From positions 51,183-58,563 of the forward strand of contig NVXA01000009.1 in assembly GCA_002746395.1 (NCBI GenBank): DNA of 7,381 bases, read 5' to 3'. Source of the DNA: Paracoccaceae bacterium (GTDB lineage Bacteria; Pseudomonadota; Alphaproteobacteria; Rhodobacterales; Rhodobacteraceae). The translations under genes were made by a program, and so were the position numbers. Under the pieces are notes generated by a model that did no database searches, was not told the origin of the DNA, and saw only the letters and a program-made list of their open reading frames with translations. Below, one piece after another: positions 1 to 6,375 of the stretch. How positions within the stretch are numbered: the stretch's first letter is position 1; every line of letters begins with the position of its first letter.

Positions 1-802
1 TGCGAACATCAGCCTTTAAAACTTCATGTCCGCCAGCGCGGGAAAACTCACCCTCTTGCAGTATCCGCAATAATCTGGATTGCGCTTCTAACGGCAGATC
101 ACCGACTTCATCCAGAAACAACGTCCCGCCGTGCGCCTGTTCAAACTTTCCAATGACCGAGCCGTTCGGGTTTTCGCTGCCAAACAGTTCCACCTCAATC
201 ATATCTGCCGGAATCGTCGCCATATTAAGCGCCACAAACGGCCCTTCTTTCCGTTGCCCGAAATCATGCAACGCGTGCGCGACCAGCTCTTTCCCTGTTC
301 CCGAAGCCCCTGTGATCATCACCCCAAGGTCTGTCGTCATCAGTCGTGCCATAATTCGGTAAACTTCTTGCATGGCGGGCGATCGCCCGATCAACGGCAT
401 CGCCTCTTCACTAGGTTTTGGGGTAATTGCATCAGGCGCATGTTGCGATAACGCCTTGTTAACGGTGGCTAACAAATCCTTAAGATCAAAGGGCTTGGGC
501 AGATATTCGTAAGCTCCCGCCTCCGTCGCGCGAATGGCGGTCATCACCGTATTTTGCGCACTCATCACCACAATCGGCAAGTCGGGGCGACGTTTGCGAA
601 TGGCTGGCAGAATATCGAGGGCATCACCGTCCGGCATATTCACGTCCGTAACGATAACATCGCCCTCGCCCTCTTCCACCCAACGCCATAGCGTGGATAT
701 CGTCCCGGTGGAGCGCACACGACATCCAGCACGCGTTAACGCTTGGCTAAGAACTGTGCGAATCGTGCGGTCGTCATCGGCGACAATAATGGTTCCATCC
801 AT
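1..802 (-). CDS. ntrC: Nitrogen regulation response regulator NtrC, N-terminal part (cut by window edge)
   Basis: DNA-binding response regulator that NtrB phosphorylates under nitrogen limitation; it activates nitrogen-assimilation genes. The window holds residues 1-267; the rest of the AAA+ domain and the C-terminal HTH lie beyond position 1. Receiver domain at about 1-120: acidic pocket D9-D10-D11, phospho-acceptor D53 (VTDVNMPDG), conserved S81 and K103. AAA+ domain from about 136: Walker A GASGTGKE (165-172), ELFG (205-208), Walker B LFLDE (228-232). The usual GAFTGA loop is missing: ELFG runs straight through [11 protein letters not shown] into FEQAHGGT, about five residues shorter than in enterobacterial NtrC. 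The frame stays open, so this is an in-frame difference and not a frameshift. The ATG at 802 is chosen for its AAGGGGG ribosome site (809-815), 6 nt upstream inside the end of ntrB. It lies 1 nt after ntrB, so the two are probably translated together. Identity is very secure; sigma-54 independence is inferred. Confidence 0.96.
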   Translation of the reverse strand, partial: MDGTIIVADDDRTIRTVLSQALTRAGCRVRSTGTISTLWRWVEEGEGDVIVTDVNMPDGDALDILPAIRKRRPDLPIVVMSAQNTVMTAIRATEAGAYEYLPKPFDLKDLLATVNKALSQHAPDAITPKPSEEAMPLIGRSPAMQEVYRIMARLMTTDLGVMITGASGTGKELVAHALHDFGQRKEGPFVALNMATIPADMIEVELFGSENPNGSVIGKFEQAHGGTLFLDEVGDLPLEAQSRLLRILQEGEFSRAGGHEVLKADVR

Positions 803-803
803 T

Positions 804-1877
804 TCAGACCCCCTTGCGCGGTTCGCGCCAAATCGGCAGCAAAACCTTGAATTTCGTTTTTCCGGGTTCGGAGATGCATTCAACGACCCCGCCATGATCT
901 GCTATAATTTTAGAGACCAGCGACAACCCCAATCCAGATCCCGTGGCTTTTGAGCTGACAAATGGGTCAAATATGTCGTTAATCAAATCTTGAGGAATTC
1001 CGGCACCGTTATCGGTAATCGTCACCTCCAACGGCAAGCTTTCGGATTTTTGACCGGGCATTTGCAGCCGCACACCGGGGCGGAACGCAGTTTTTAGGGT
1101 GATAGTTCCGCCAACTTTCGGGGCTGCCTCTGCCGCATTTTTTAACAGGTTTTGAAAGACTTGCGACAGCTGATCGGCATCCGCACTGACAGGTGGCAGT
1201 GATGGGTCAAATTCTGCAATAAATCGAACGTGTTCGGCAAAACCCACCTCTGCGGCCCGCTTGGCGCGATCAAGAATATCGTGGATATTGACCGGCTCGC
1301 GCTGTGCAGGGCGAAGGTCGCCAAATTGCTCCATCCGTTCCACCAGCCGCCCGATGCGGCGTATTTCGTCTTGAATAAGCGTGGTAAGTTCTTGGTCATC
1401 ATCATTAACGCTCATCGCCAGCAATTGCGCCGCCCCGTTAATGCCCGCCAACGGGTTGCGAATTTCATGCGCCAGCATCGCCGCCATTCCCGCCACCGAT
1501 CGCGCAGCCGAGCGATGCGTCAGGCTGCGGTCCATCTTTTCGGCCAAACCGCGTGGATGCAGCAACAACAAAACCTGCCCGTTTGGCATGCCCGTTGCGT
1601 GTAAATCGTTAAGGCGTGGTGGATTGTCAGCCCAGCCCAACTCAATCCCGTGCTGAACCACAGAACCAGACCCTTTGCGCGCCTGTTCCACCATATTTTG
1701 AACAACGCTACCTTCGCCAATAAAGGTTGATAATTTCTTACCACGCATTTGACGAACCGAGGTGCCACTGAAGAATTCAGCCGCCCCGTTGCAGGTTAAG
1801 AAACGGTTATCCTCGTCAATCGCATAGGCTGGGTAGGGAATTGCGCCCCAAAGGGCCTCGAAATTCGTGTCACTCAT
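804..1877 (-). CDS. ntrB: Nitrogen regulation sensor histidine kinase/phosphatase NtrB
   Basis: Cytoplasmic two-component kinase that phosphorylates NtrC when nitrogen is short and dephosphorylates it when PII (GlnB) signals sufficiency. The protein has 357 residues, usual for NtrB, with no membrane segment. A PAS-like sensory domain fills about 1-115 ([17 protein letters not shown] near the start). The dimerisation/phospho-acceptor domain carries the H-box [19 protein letters not shown], with H137 the predicted phosphorylated histidine. The ATPase domain shows the N-box [11 protein letters not shown] (N247), G1 box DNGAGIP (289-295), F-box IFDPFVSSK (302-310) and G2 box GSGLGL (313-318). The start is ATG 1877-1875, which overlaps the dusB stop as ATGA and has GAGG at 1885-1888 with 7-nt spacing. 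The order dusB-ntrB-ntrC matches the nifR3-ntrB-ntrC operon known from Rhodobacter capsulatus. All catalytic boxes look intact. Confidence 0.96.
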   Translation of the reverse strand: MSDTNFEALWGAIPYPAYAIDEDNRFLTCNGAAEFFSGTSVRQMRGKKLSTFIGEGSVVQNMVEQARKGSGSVVQHGIELGWADNPPRLNDLHATGMPNGQVLLLLHPRGLAEKMDRSLTHRSAARSVAGMAAMLAHEIRNPLAGINGAAQLLAMSVNDDDQELTTLIQDEIRRIGRLVERMEQFGDLRPAQREPVNIHDILDRAKRAAEVGFAEHVRFIAEFDPSLPPVSADADQLSQVFQNLLKNAAEAAPKVGGTITLKTAFRPGVRLQMPGQKSESLPLEVTITDNGAGIPQDLINDIFDPFVSSKATGSGLGLSLVSKIIADHGGVVECISEPGKTKFKVLLPIWREPRKGV

Positions 1878-2863
1878 GCGGCAACCTCGATCGAGTCGCC
1901 ACAGTTTTTCAAACCTTCGGTAAGGTATCGCAGAACAATATCTGAATCGCGCTCACGGATGATAGAATTCCGCAATTCCATGCCGCCCTCTAGCCGTTCC
2001 AGATACCATGTCAGGTGCTTACGCGCGTTTCTGACGCCCAACTCTGGTCCGTAAAAGCGGATCATGTCCTCGTAATGCTTTAAGATTACATCGGCCAAAT
2101 CGCTACGAGTTGGTCTTGTATAAGCCTGCCCTGACAGTTCCGCCGAAATTTGCGCCAACATCCAAGGTTGCCCTTGTGCGCCGCGTCCAACCATCACGCC
2201 GTCAGCCTTCGACAACTTCAACGCCTGATTGGCCGATCGCGCATCAACGATATCGCCGTTCGCAATTACCGGAATGTTAACGGCAGATTTTACGGCACTA
2301 ATTGCCCCCCAATCCGCCGCTCCCTTATAGAACTGACACCGCGTGCGACCATGAATCGTTATCATCTGCACGCCTGCCGCTTCGGCCCTTCTGGCAATTT
2401 CCGCCGCGTTCAAACACCCGTCATCCCAGCCAAGCCGCATCTTTAGCGTCACCGGCACATCCACCGCGCACACGACCGCCTCGATCAAACTTAGTGCATG
2501 ATCGGGGTCTTTCATCAACGCAGAACCGGAATACCCCGTCGTCACCTTCTTGGCCGGACACCCCATGTTAATATCGACGATCCGCGCCCCTTGACCGGCC
2601 ACCAGCTTGGCGCATTCAGCCATCCAGTATGCCTCGCGCCCAGCGATCTGTACCGATGTTCGTTCATTCCCGAACCCCAATTCCGCCCGCGCCCGTGTGG
2701 AAGGCTTGGCCTGCACCATTTCTTGTGAAGCCACCATTTCGGATACAACCAACCCTGCCCCGAAGCGCAAAACCGCGTTGCGGAACGGTAAATCGGTAAT
2801 TCCGGCCAAAGGGGCCAGAAAGACCGGTGGGTCCAAGGTTAAATTTCCGACAGTTACGGCCAA
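1874..2863 (-). CDS. dusB: tRNA-dihydrouridine synthase DusB (NifR3 family)
   Basis: Flavin-dependent enzyme that reduces specific uridines in the tRNA D-loop to dihydrouridine, using NAD(P)H. With the start chosen here the protein has 329 residues, close to the usual 320-330. Visible motifs are the TIM-barrel opening PPVFLAPLAGITDLPFR, the catalytic-cysteine motif DINMGCPAKKV (about Cys102), VTLKMRLGW (Lys141), TIHGRTRCQFYKGAADW (His171), PVIANGDI and the FMN phosphate site GVMVGRGAQGQPW. The frame is open further upstream (ATG at 2938 or 2950, TTG at 2974), but those starts add 25-37 residues rich in Cys and Lys that precede the normal DusB start. The TTG at 2863 has AAGGA 9 nt upstream and begins just before the conserved GNLTLDPPVFLAPLAG. 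It also leaves a 125-bp divergent promoter gap. First gene of the dusB-ntrB-ntrC operon. Function is secure; the exact start is likely, not proven. Confidence 0.93.
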   Translation of the reverse strand: MAVTVGNLTLDPPVFLAPLAGITDLPFRNAVLRFGAGLVVSEMVASQEMVQAKPSTRARAELGFGNERTSVQIAGREAYWMAECAKLVAGQGARIVDINMGCPAKKVTTGYSGSALMKDPDHALSLIEAVVCAVDVPVTLKMRLGWDDGCLNAAEIARRAEAAGVQMITIHGRTRCQFYKGAADWGAISAVKSAVNIPVIANGDIVDARSANQALKLSKADGVMVGRGAQGQPWMLAQISAELSGQAYTRPTRSDLADVILKHYEDMIRFYGPELGVRNARKHLTWYLERLEGGMELRNSIIRERDSDIVLRYLTEGLKNCGDSIEVAA

Positions 2864-2872
2864 AGTGCCTAA

Positions 2873-2877
2873 TCCTT
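2873..2877 (-). promoter_or_regulatory. Ribosome binding site deciding the dusB TTG start
   Basis: AAGGA read on the minus strand, 9 nt before the TTG at 2863-2861. The upstream ATG codons at 2938 and 2950 have no comparable purine tract. This, with the family length, is why the shorter DusB was chosen. Confidence 0.55.
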
Positions 2878-2937
2878 GTGCAGTTTTGCCAGAACTACAG
2901 CAGGCGCAAGTTTTCAGCAACAGTTTTACCTGCTCCA

Positions 2938-2967
2938 TTGTGAAGCACATGCAGGTTGCGCTATGCA
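2938..2967 (+). promoter_or_regulatory. Possible sigma-70-type promoter for ispDF
   Basis: A TTGTGA box (2938-2943) is followed after 18 nt by TATGCA (2962-2967), which would give a short leader before the ispDF start at 2989. The -35 box matches 4 of 6 consensus bases and the -10 only 3 of 6. The assignment rests mainly on position in the divergent dusB/ispDF gap, where two promoters are expected. I could not identify a convincing promoter for the opposite (dusB) direction. Confidence 0.28.
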
Positions 2968-2979
2968 GGGACAAACACC

Positions 2980-2984
2980 GGAGG
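2980..2984 (+). promoter_or_regulatory. Ribosome binding site deciding the ispDF start
   Basis: GGAGG ends 4 nt before ATG 2989. The only in-frame upstream alternative is a TTG at 2956 without a ribosome site, which would add 11 residues unrelated to IspD in front of [15 protein letters not shown]. Confidence 0.7.
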
Positions 2985-2988
2985 TCGG

Positions 2989-4131
2989 ATGAAAGTCGCA
3001 GGATTAATAGTTGCAGCAGGACGCGGGAAACGCGCCGGAGGGGGTATTCCCAAGCAATACCGCGACCTCATGGGGCAAACGGTGCTGCGCCGCTCGATTC
3101 TGGCATTGTTGGCGCATCGGTCTGTGGAGGCTGTGCAGGTTGTTATCCATTCAGACGATGTTAACGAATATGAAGCAGCGGTTAACGGCATTTCCTGCCT
3201 TCTGCCCGTTTGTATAGGCGGGGTGGAGCGTCACGATTCCGTTTTGGCAGGGTTGAATGCGTTGAAAAGCCACAAGCCAGATTTGGTACTTATTCATGAT
3301 GCCGCACGGCCTTTAGTTTCCGTTAACGATATTAAAGAAGTTCTTAACGCCCTTAAAACCCACACAGGCGCATTCCCCGCCCTGCCCGTCGTCGATGCGC
3401 TATGGCGTGGTGGAGAAACCATCGAAACGCCCGAACCACGCGATGGCTTGTGGCGCGCGCAAACCCCGCAAGGGTTCCGGTTTAAGGATATTCTGGCGGC
3501 GCACGAAGCCCTGACCGCACCCGTGCTAGACGACGTAGCCGTGGCTTATACTGCGGGATTAAGCGTTGCTATCACGCGCGGGGCCGAGGATAATTTCAAG
3601 ATCACAACGCCCGAGGATTTCGCACGGGCTGAACGCGCATTGAGGGGCGATATGGACATACGCACAGGCAACGGTTTTGATGTTCACAAGTTTGGCGAAG
3701 GCGATCATGTCACCCTTTGCGGGGTCGATATTCCGCACACCCACGGCCTCGTCGGGCATTCGGATGCGGATGTAGCGATGCACACCGCTACCGACGCGAT
3801 TTTCGGTGCGCTTTGCGAAGGTGACATCGGGCAGTGGTTTCCACCCTCCGATATGCAATGGAAGGGGGCGGCCTCGGACATCTTTCTGGCCAAAGCGGTT
3901 GAGCGCGCCGCTATGCGCGGCTTTACGATAACCCATATTGACTGCACAATTATTTGCGAAATGCCTAAAATCGGCCCGCATGCGTTGGCTATGCGGGAAC
4001 GCATGGCGCAAATACTCGGCATCGATATTGGGCGGATCAGCGTTAAAGCAACCACATCCGAAAAGCTGGGCTTTACAGGGCGCGGCGAAGGAATTGCCGC
4101 CACCGCAACTGCAACATTGGTGAAAATATGA
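2989..4131 (+). CDS. ispDF: Bifunctional IspD/IspF: MEP cytidylyltransferase + ME-cPP synthase
   Basis: Fusion of two non-consecutive enzymes of the MEP isoprenoid pathway. The IspD half (about 1-220) makes CDP-ME from MEP and CTP. The IspF half (about 222-380) cyclises CDP-ME 2-phosphate to ME-2,4-cyclodiphosphate. IspD evidence: nucleotide-binding loop [17 protein letters not shown] (8-24), HDAARPLV (103-110), AQTPQGFR (157-164) and the substrate-site stretch [15 protein letters not shown] (201-215). IspF evidence: metal ligands in GFDVHKF (Asp231, His233) and His265 of [20 protein letters not shown] (256-262), and the terminal [16 protein letters not shown]. The length of 380 is normal for the fused form, which is common in alphaproteobacteria. 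The frame is continuous across the junction. First gene of an operon with pgpA and pncC; its TGA overlaps the pgpA ATG. Its products feed ubiquinone, undecaprenyl phosphate and carotenoid synthesis. Confidence 0.97.
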   Translation: MKVAGLIVAAGRGKRAGGGIPKQYRDLMGQTVLRRSILALLAHRSVEAVQVVIHSDDVNEYEAAVNGISCLLPVCIGGVERHDSVLAGLNALKSHKPDLVLIHDAARPLVSVNDIKEVLNALKTHTGAFPALPVVDALWRGGETIETPEPRDGLWRAQTPQGFRFKDILAAHEALTAPVLDDVAVAYTAGLSVAITRGAEDNFKITTPEDFARAERALRGDMDIRTGNGFDVHKFGEGDHVTLCGVDIPHTHGLVGHSDADVAMHTATDAIFGALCEGDIGQWFPPSDMQWKGAASDIFLAKAVERAAMRGFTITHIDCTIICEMPKIGPHALAMRERMAQILGIDIGRISVKATTSEKLGFTGRGEGIAATATATLVKI

Positions 4132-4619
4132 CACGCATAATTACGACATTTTTCGGCGCAGGCCTACTGCCCAAAGCGCCCGGTACATGGGGTACATTAG
4201 CCGCGCTTCCCGTTGGCTGGGTACTGCATGGCCTTGGCGGGTTTCCGTTACTGGTCATCGCGACCATCATCGCCTTTGCGCTGGGCCTGTGGGCCACTAC
4301 CGTGGAAACGCGCGGGGCGGACGACCACGACCCATCGTCGATCGTGATAGACGAGGTTGTCGGCATCTGGATCGCCCTGATGCCCCTGTCAGCGGGCATG
4401 TGGCTGAACGATCAGCCGCAATGGCTGTTCCCCTACCCCGGCTGGGTCGCGGCCTTCATCTTCTTTCGCCTGTTCGACATCTGGAAGCCTTGGATCGTTG
4501 GCTGGGCGGATCGCATGCACACCCCGATGGGCGTGATGCTGGACGATGTGTTGGCAGGCGTGTTGGCGGCCATTGTCGTCATCGCCGCCGCTGGTTTCTG
4601 GCATGGAGTGCTGGCGTGA
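4128..4619 (+). CDS. pgpA: Phosphatidylglycerophosphatase A
   Basis: Inner-membrane lipid phosphatase that removes the phosphate from phosphatidylglycerophosphate to give phosphatidylglycerol. The 163 residues match the family length. Conserved blocks appear in order: [15 protein letters not shown] (14-28), [13 protein letters not shown] (67-79), [17 protein letters not shown] (112-128) and [14 protein letters not shown] (135-148). The acidic residues in the IDE and LDD blocks are the likely metal/catalytic positions. Hydrophobic segments around 26-56, 76-92, 104-117 and 141-157 fit a multi-pass membrane protein. The start ATG overlaps the ispDF stop (ATGA) and the stop overlaps the next gene's GTG start (GTGA), so translation of the three genes is probably coupled. 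The gene is visibly more G+C-rich than its neighbours (about 61% over 4321-4440). Confidence 0.95.
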   Translation: MTRIITTFFGAGLLPKAPGTWGTLAALPVGWVLHGLGGFPLLVIATIIAFALGLWATTVETRGADDHDPSSIVIDEVVGIWIALMPLSAGMWLNDQPQWLFPYPGWVAAFIFFRLFDIWKPWIVGWADRMHTPMGVMLDDVLAGVLAAIVVIAAAGFWHGVLA

Positions 4620-5098
4620 TCGGGCATTTTGATCTGGCTACACAAGTGGTTCAAGCCGCCAAGGCCAACCGTGTGATGATTGCCACGGCTGAAAGCTGCA
4701 CGGGTGGAATGATTGCGGCTTCGTTAACGGATGTGGCTGGGTCTTCCGCGGTGTTTGATCGCGGATTCGTGACGTATTCCTACCCCGCCAAAACCGAAAT
4801 CCTTAACGTTTCTGAAGAAATGCTTAACGAATACGGGGCGGTGTCCGAACCCGTCGCCCGTCAAATGGCCCTTGGCGCGTTAGCCGCCTCAAACGCAAAT
4901 ATTACCATCGCCGTAACCGGAGTCGCCGGTCCAGGTGCAGACGGTGAAAAACCCGAAGGGCTGGTCTGGTTTGGACTGGCAACAACAGACGGCATCGAAA
5001 CCCGCGAGCGTAACTTTGGCCCAATCGGGCGAGACAACGTGCGGTTAGCTACAGTGGAGACCGCACTTACTTGGCTGTTAGCCGAAATTACGGACTGA
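4616..5098 (+). CDS. pncC: Nicotinamide-nucleotide amidase (CinA C-terminal domain family, PncC type)
   Basis: Stand-alone CinA C-terminal domain, an enzyme that deamidates nicotinamide mononucleotide to nicotinate mononucleotide in NAD recycling. The 160 residues match single-domain PncC/YgaD, not full-length CinA of about 400 residues; no N-terminal MoaB-like domain is present. Motifs: TAESCTGGMIAASLTDVAG (24-42) with predicted nucleophile Ser27, the conserved Lys59 in SYPAKTEILNV, GAVSEPVARQMALGA (74-88) and VTGVAGPGADGEKPEGLVW (100-118). The start is GTG at 4616, overlapping the pgpA stop as GTGA. In-frame codons further upstream lie inside pgpA and give unrelated sequence. Databases often call this family 'competence/damage-inducible protein CinA'; the amidase activity is known for the family and inferred here. 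It ends 4 nt from the convergent START-domain gene. Confidence 0.92.
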   Translation: MIGHFDLATQVVQAAKANRVMIATAESCTGGMIAASLTDVAGSSAVFDRGFVTYSYPAKTEILNVSEEMLNEYGAVSEPVARQMALGALAASNANITIAVTGVAGPGADGEKPEGLVWFGLATTDGIETRERNFGPIGRDNVRLATVETALTWLLAEITD

Positions 5099-5102
5099 AA
5101 AC

Positions 5103-5555
5103 CTACGTATACAGCTCGTCTGCGCGCTTTTCAAAGGCGTGGACGATGCGTTGCATGGCCTCGTTGAAGACCAAACCGATGACGGCTTGCAGCATCGGGG
5201 ACTTGAATTCAAAGTCGACGAAGAAATCGACCTCACAGGACCCATCGTCCAAGGCATTGAATTGCCACTGATTATTAAGATAGCGGAATGGCCCATCAAG
5301 GTATTCCACTGCGATATGACTGGCGGCGGGGTCCAACGTCACACGGCTGGCAAATTTTTCGCGAAACAGTTTGAAGGAGATCACCAAGTCTGCGTCAATC
5401 ACCGTTCCAGTGCCGTCGTCGGCAGGTTTTGTGCTGTTGATACGGGCGGCCGTACACCACGGCAAAAATTGCGGATAAGAACCAATGTCGGCGATCAGAT
5501 TGTACATCTGTTCGGCGGTGTGAGGCATGATGCGTTTTTCGGCGTGCGTAGGCAT
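5103..5555 (-). CDS. Coq10/RatA-family START-domain protein (ubiquinone-binding / ribosome association toxin family)
   Basis: Small polyketide-cyclase/START-like protein of 150 residues. Family hallmarks are the N-terminal MPTHAEKRIMPHTAEQMYNLIADIGSYPQFLPWC (conserved YPxFLPWC at 27-34), IVHAFEKRADELY at the end, and an F/W-rich core (GPFRYLNNQWQF) that would line the hydrophobic cavity. Mitochondrial Coq10 binds ubiquinone and supports its delivery or synthesis. The E. coli homologue RatA was described as a toxin blocking 70S assembly, a role that does not transfer safely. In an alphaproteobacterium the Coq10-like lipid-binding role is more likely (inference). The ATG at 5555 fits family alignments although its ribosome site is weak (AGAAG about 15 nt upstream). 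It is transcribed divergently from hpt and converges on pncC. There is no antitoxin partner such as RatB next to it. Confidence 0.9.
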   Translation of the reverse strand: MPTHAEKRIMPHTAEQMYNLIADIGSYPQFLPWCTAARINSTKPADDGTGTVIDADLVISFKLFREKFASRVTLDPAASHIAVEYLDGPFRYLNNQWQFNALDDGSCEVDFFVDFEFKSPMLQAVIGLVFNEAMQRIVHAFEKRADELYT

Positions 5556-5660
5556 AGCGGCTATATGAACTTCTGTTAATCATTGCGCCACGGGATGGAT
5601 TGTCGCGGGGCTTTTAAGCATAACTGTACTAAGATACGGAGAATCAAAAAAGGCAAGAGT
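5556..5660. promoter_or_regulatory. Divergent intergenic region between the Coq10-like gene and hpt
   Basis: These 105 bp must hold the promoters for both outward-facing genes. For hpt there is a TTGTCG box (5600-5605) followed after 17 nt by ACTGTA (5623-5628), a poor -10 box. The hpt ribosome site AAAGG (5649-5653) is clear, 7 nt before its ATG. No operator-like palindrome stands out. The promoter boxes are suggestive only. Confidence 0.35.
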
Positions 5661-6200
5661 ATGGATCATTCTAATTACGTAATTGACGAAATGATTTCGG
5701 CAAAATCTATTGCGGCGCGGGTCGAAGAACTGGCCAAGGAAATATCCGAGTATTTTGAGGGCACAGACAAACTTATCGTTGTCGGCCTGCTGCGCGGATC
5801 ATTCGTGTTTATTGCTGATCTTGCACGGGAATTCGACCTGCCTGTCGAGATTGATTTCATGGAGACTTCGTCTTACGGAAACTCCACCGAGAGCAGCCGT
5901 GAGGTGCGTATTTTGAAGGATATCCGCGGCGAAATCGAGGGGCGCGATGTGTTGGTTGTCGAGGATATTGTCGACACTGGACACACGCTGAACCATGTTG
6001 TGAAACTGCTGAAAGCCCGTAATCCCAAGCGCCTGAAAATCTGTGCGCTGCTGGACAAGCCATCGCGACGCGAGGTCGATATAAAGGCGGACTGGATCGG
6101 GTTTGAAATACCGGATAAATTCGTGGTAGGGTACGGCATTGATTACGCGCAGCGTAACCGCAATCTGGACCACATCGGGGCTGTCCGATTCGTTGAATAG
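5661..6200 (+). CDS. hpt: Hypoxanthine phosphoribosyltransferase
   Basis: Purine-salvage enzyme of the cytoplasm that joins hypoxanthine (often also guanine) to PRPP, giving IMP or GMP. The 179 residues match bacterial Hpt. The PRPP-binding loop [14 protein letters not shown] (97-110) has the acidic pair E101-D102. Other family marks are the PPi loop region [10 protein letters not shown] (41-50), the flexible loop [10 protein letters not shown] (67-76), and the C-terminal base-binding part [28 protein letters not shown] (Lys142, Asp161 regions). The ATG at 5661 is chosen because AAAGG sits 7 nt upstream and it gives the family's length; the frame is open upstream to 5583, but that adds an unrelated basic stretch. 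It is a single-gene unit: divergent neighbour before it, convergent neighbour after it. Confidence 0.96.
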   Translation: MDHSNYVIDEMISAKSIAARVEELAKEISEYFEGTDKLIVVGLLRGSFVFIADLAREFDLPVEIDFMETSSYGNSTESSREVRILKDIRGEIEGRDVLVVEDIVDTGHTLNHVVKLLKARNPKRLKICALLDKPSRREVDIKADWIGFEIPDKFVVGYGIDYAQRNRNLDHIGAVRFVE

Positions 6201-6231
6201 TTAACAGAATCACGATTTTTCAAAGTTTTTT

Positions 6232-6264
6232 CGCGTTAACCTTTGACGGTTTTGGCGTGTTTTT
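6232..6264 (+). terminator. Weak candidate terminator of hpt
   Basis: CGCGTTAACC (6232-6241) and GGTTTTGGCG (6248-6257) can pair as 4 bp plus 3 bp around an internal mismatch, with loop TTTGAC and TGTTTTT following. The stem is poor and overlaps the TTGACG promoter-like box. It is listed only because hpt must end somewhere before the opposing gene. Confidence 0.22.
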
Positions 6265-6269
6265 CGTAT

Positions 6270-6302
6270 GCACAACGCGTGCACAACACGTACACAACAC
6301 GT
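6270..6302. repeat. Three tandem 11-bp repeats, consensus RCACAACRCGT
   Basis: The units are GCACAACGCGT (6270-6280), GCACAACACGT (6281-6291) and ACACAACACGT (6292-6302), with no spacer between them. Unit 2 differs from units 1 and 3 at one base each. The 11-bp period is about one helical turn, so a protein could meet all copies on one face of the DNA. The first copy is also within a TGCAC-N5-GTGCA palindrome (6269-6283). Confidence 0.85.
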
Positions 6303-6341
6303 ATGTACGTTTTGCGTTAAGGTTTGGAGGGATACGTGTTG
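6295..6341. repeat. Perfect 10-bp inverted repeat around a 27-bp spacer
   Basis: CAACACGTAT (6295-6304) is the exact reverse complement of ATACGTGTTG (6332-6341). The left arm is the end of the third 11-bp repeat unit plus AT, so the right arm acts as an inverted partial fourth copy. A transcript through here could form a 10-bp stem. A nested ACGTAC/GTACGT pair (6288-6293 and 6305-6310) competes with it. Confidence 0.75.
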
Positions 6342-6344
6342 CTA

Positions 6345-6375
6345 AAATGCCACTCCGAGCTTTCGGGCGTGTGGC
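6345..6375 (-). terminator. Rho-independent-like terminator at the end of the membrane-protein gene
   Basis: On the minus strand the stop codon TAG (6377-6375) runs into a hairpin. The outer arms are GCCAC/GTGGC (6371-6375 with 6349-6353) and the inner arms CCGA/TCGG (6363-6366 with 6355-6358), with loop AAGC and small bulges; ATTTT follows. The stem totals 9 bp and the T run is short, so it is moderate in strength. Its position directly at the stop supports it. Confidence 0.5.

Larger units (their letters stand above)
6201..6374. other. Convergent intergenic region rich in short repeats
   Basis: These 174 bp lie between hpt (plus) and the small membrane-protein gene (minus), so only terminators are expected. 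They contain an imperfect 17-bp direct repeat (6233-6249 and 6314-6330, sharing GCGTTAA and TTTG), three tandem 11-bp repeats, a perfect 10-bp inverted repeat and a terminator hairpin. A TTGACG box (6243-6248) with TATGCA 18 nt further (6267-6272) resembles a weak plus-strand promoter. No convincing open reading frame starts here. Confidence 0.6.

Noticed and set aside
1..802. A frameshift or pseudogene explaining the short NtrC loop
   Set aside because: The frame is open through all 267 codons and conserved blocks on both sides of the loop are in the same frame.
2864..2900. A sigma-54 promoter upstream of dusB (TGGCA...GCAC on the minus strand)
   Set aside because: The GG and GC are 7 nt apart, not the required 10, so it does not fit the -24/-12 consensus.
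3640..3660. Separate ispD and ispF genes (ATG at the IspF start)
   Set aside because: There is no stop codon between the two halves and no clear ribosome site; a single continuous frame of 380 codons matches the known fused enzyme.
5103..5555. A RatA/RatB toxin-antitoxin module
   Set aside because: Only the START-domain protein is present with no RatB-like small gene beside it, and in this lineage a Coq10-like lipid role is more likely.
6270..6302. A CRISPR array from the tandem repeats
   Set aside because: Units are 11 bp with no spacers and no cas genes nearby; CRISPR repeats are longer and separated by unique spacers.
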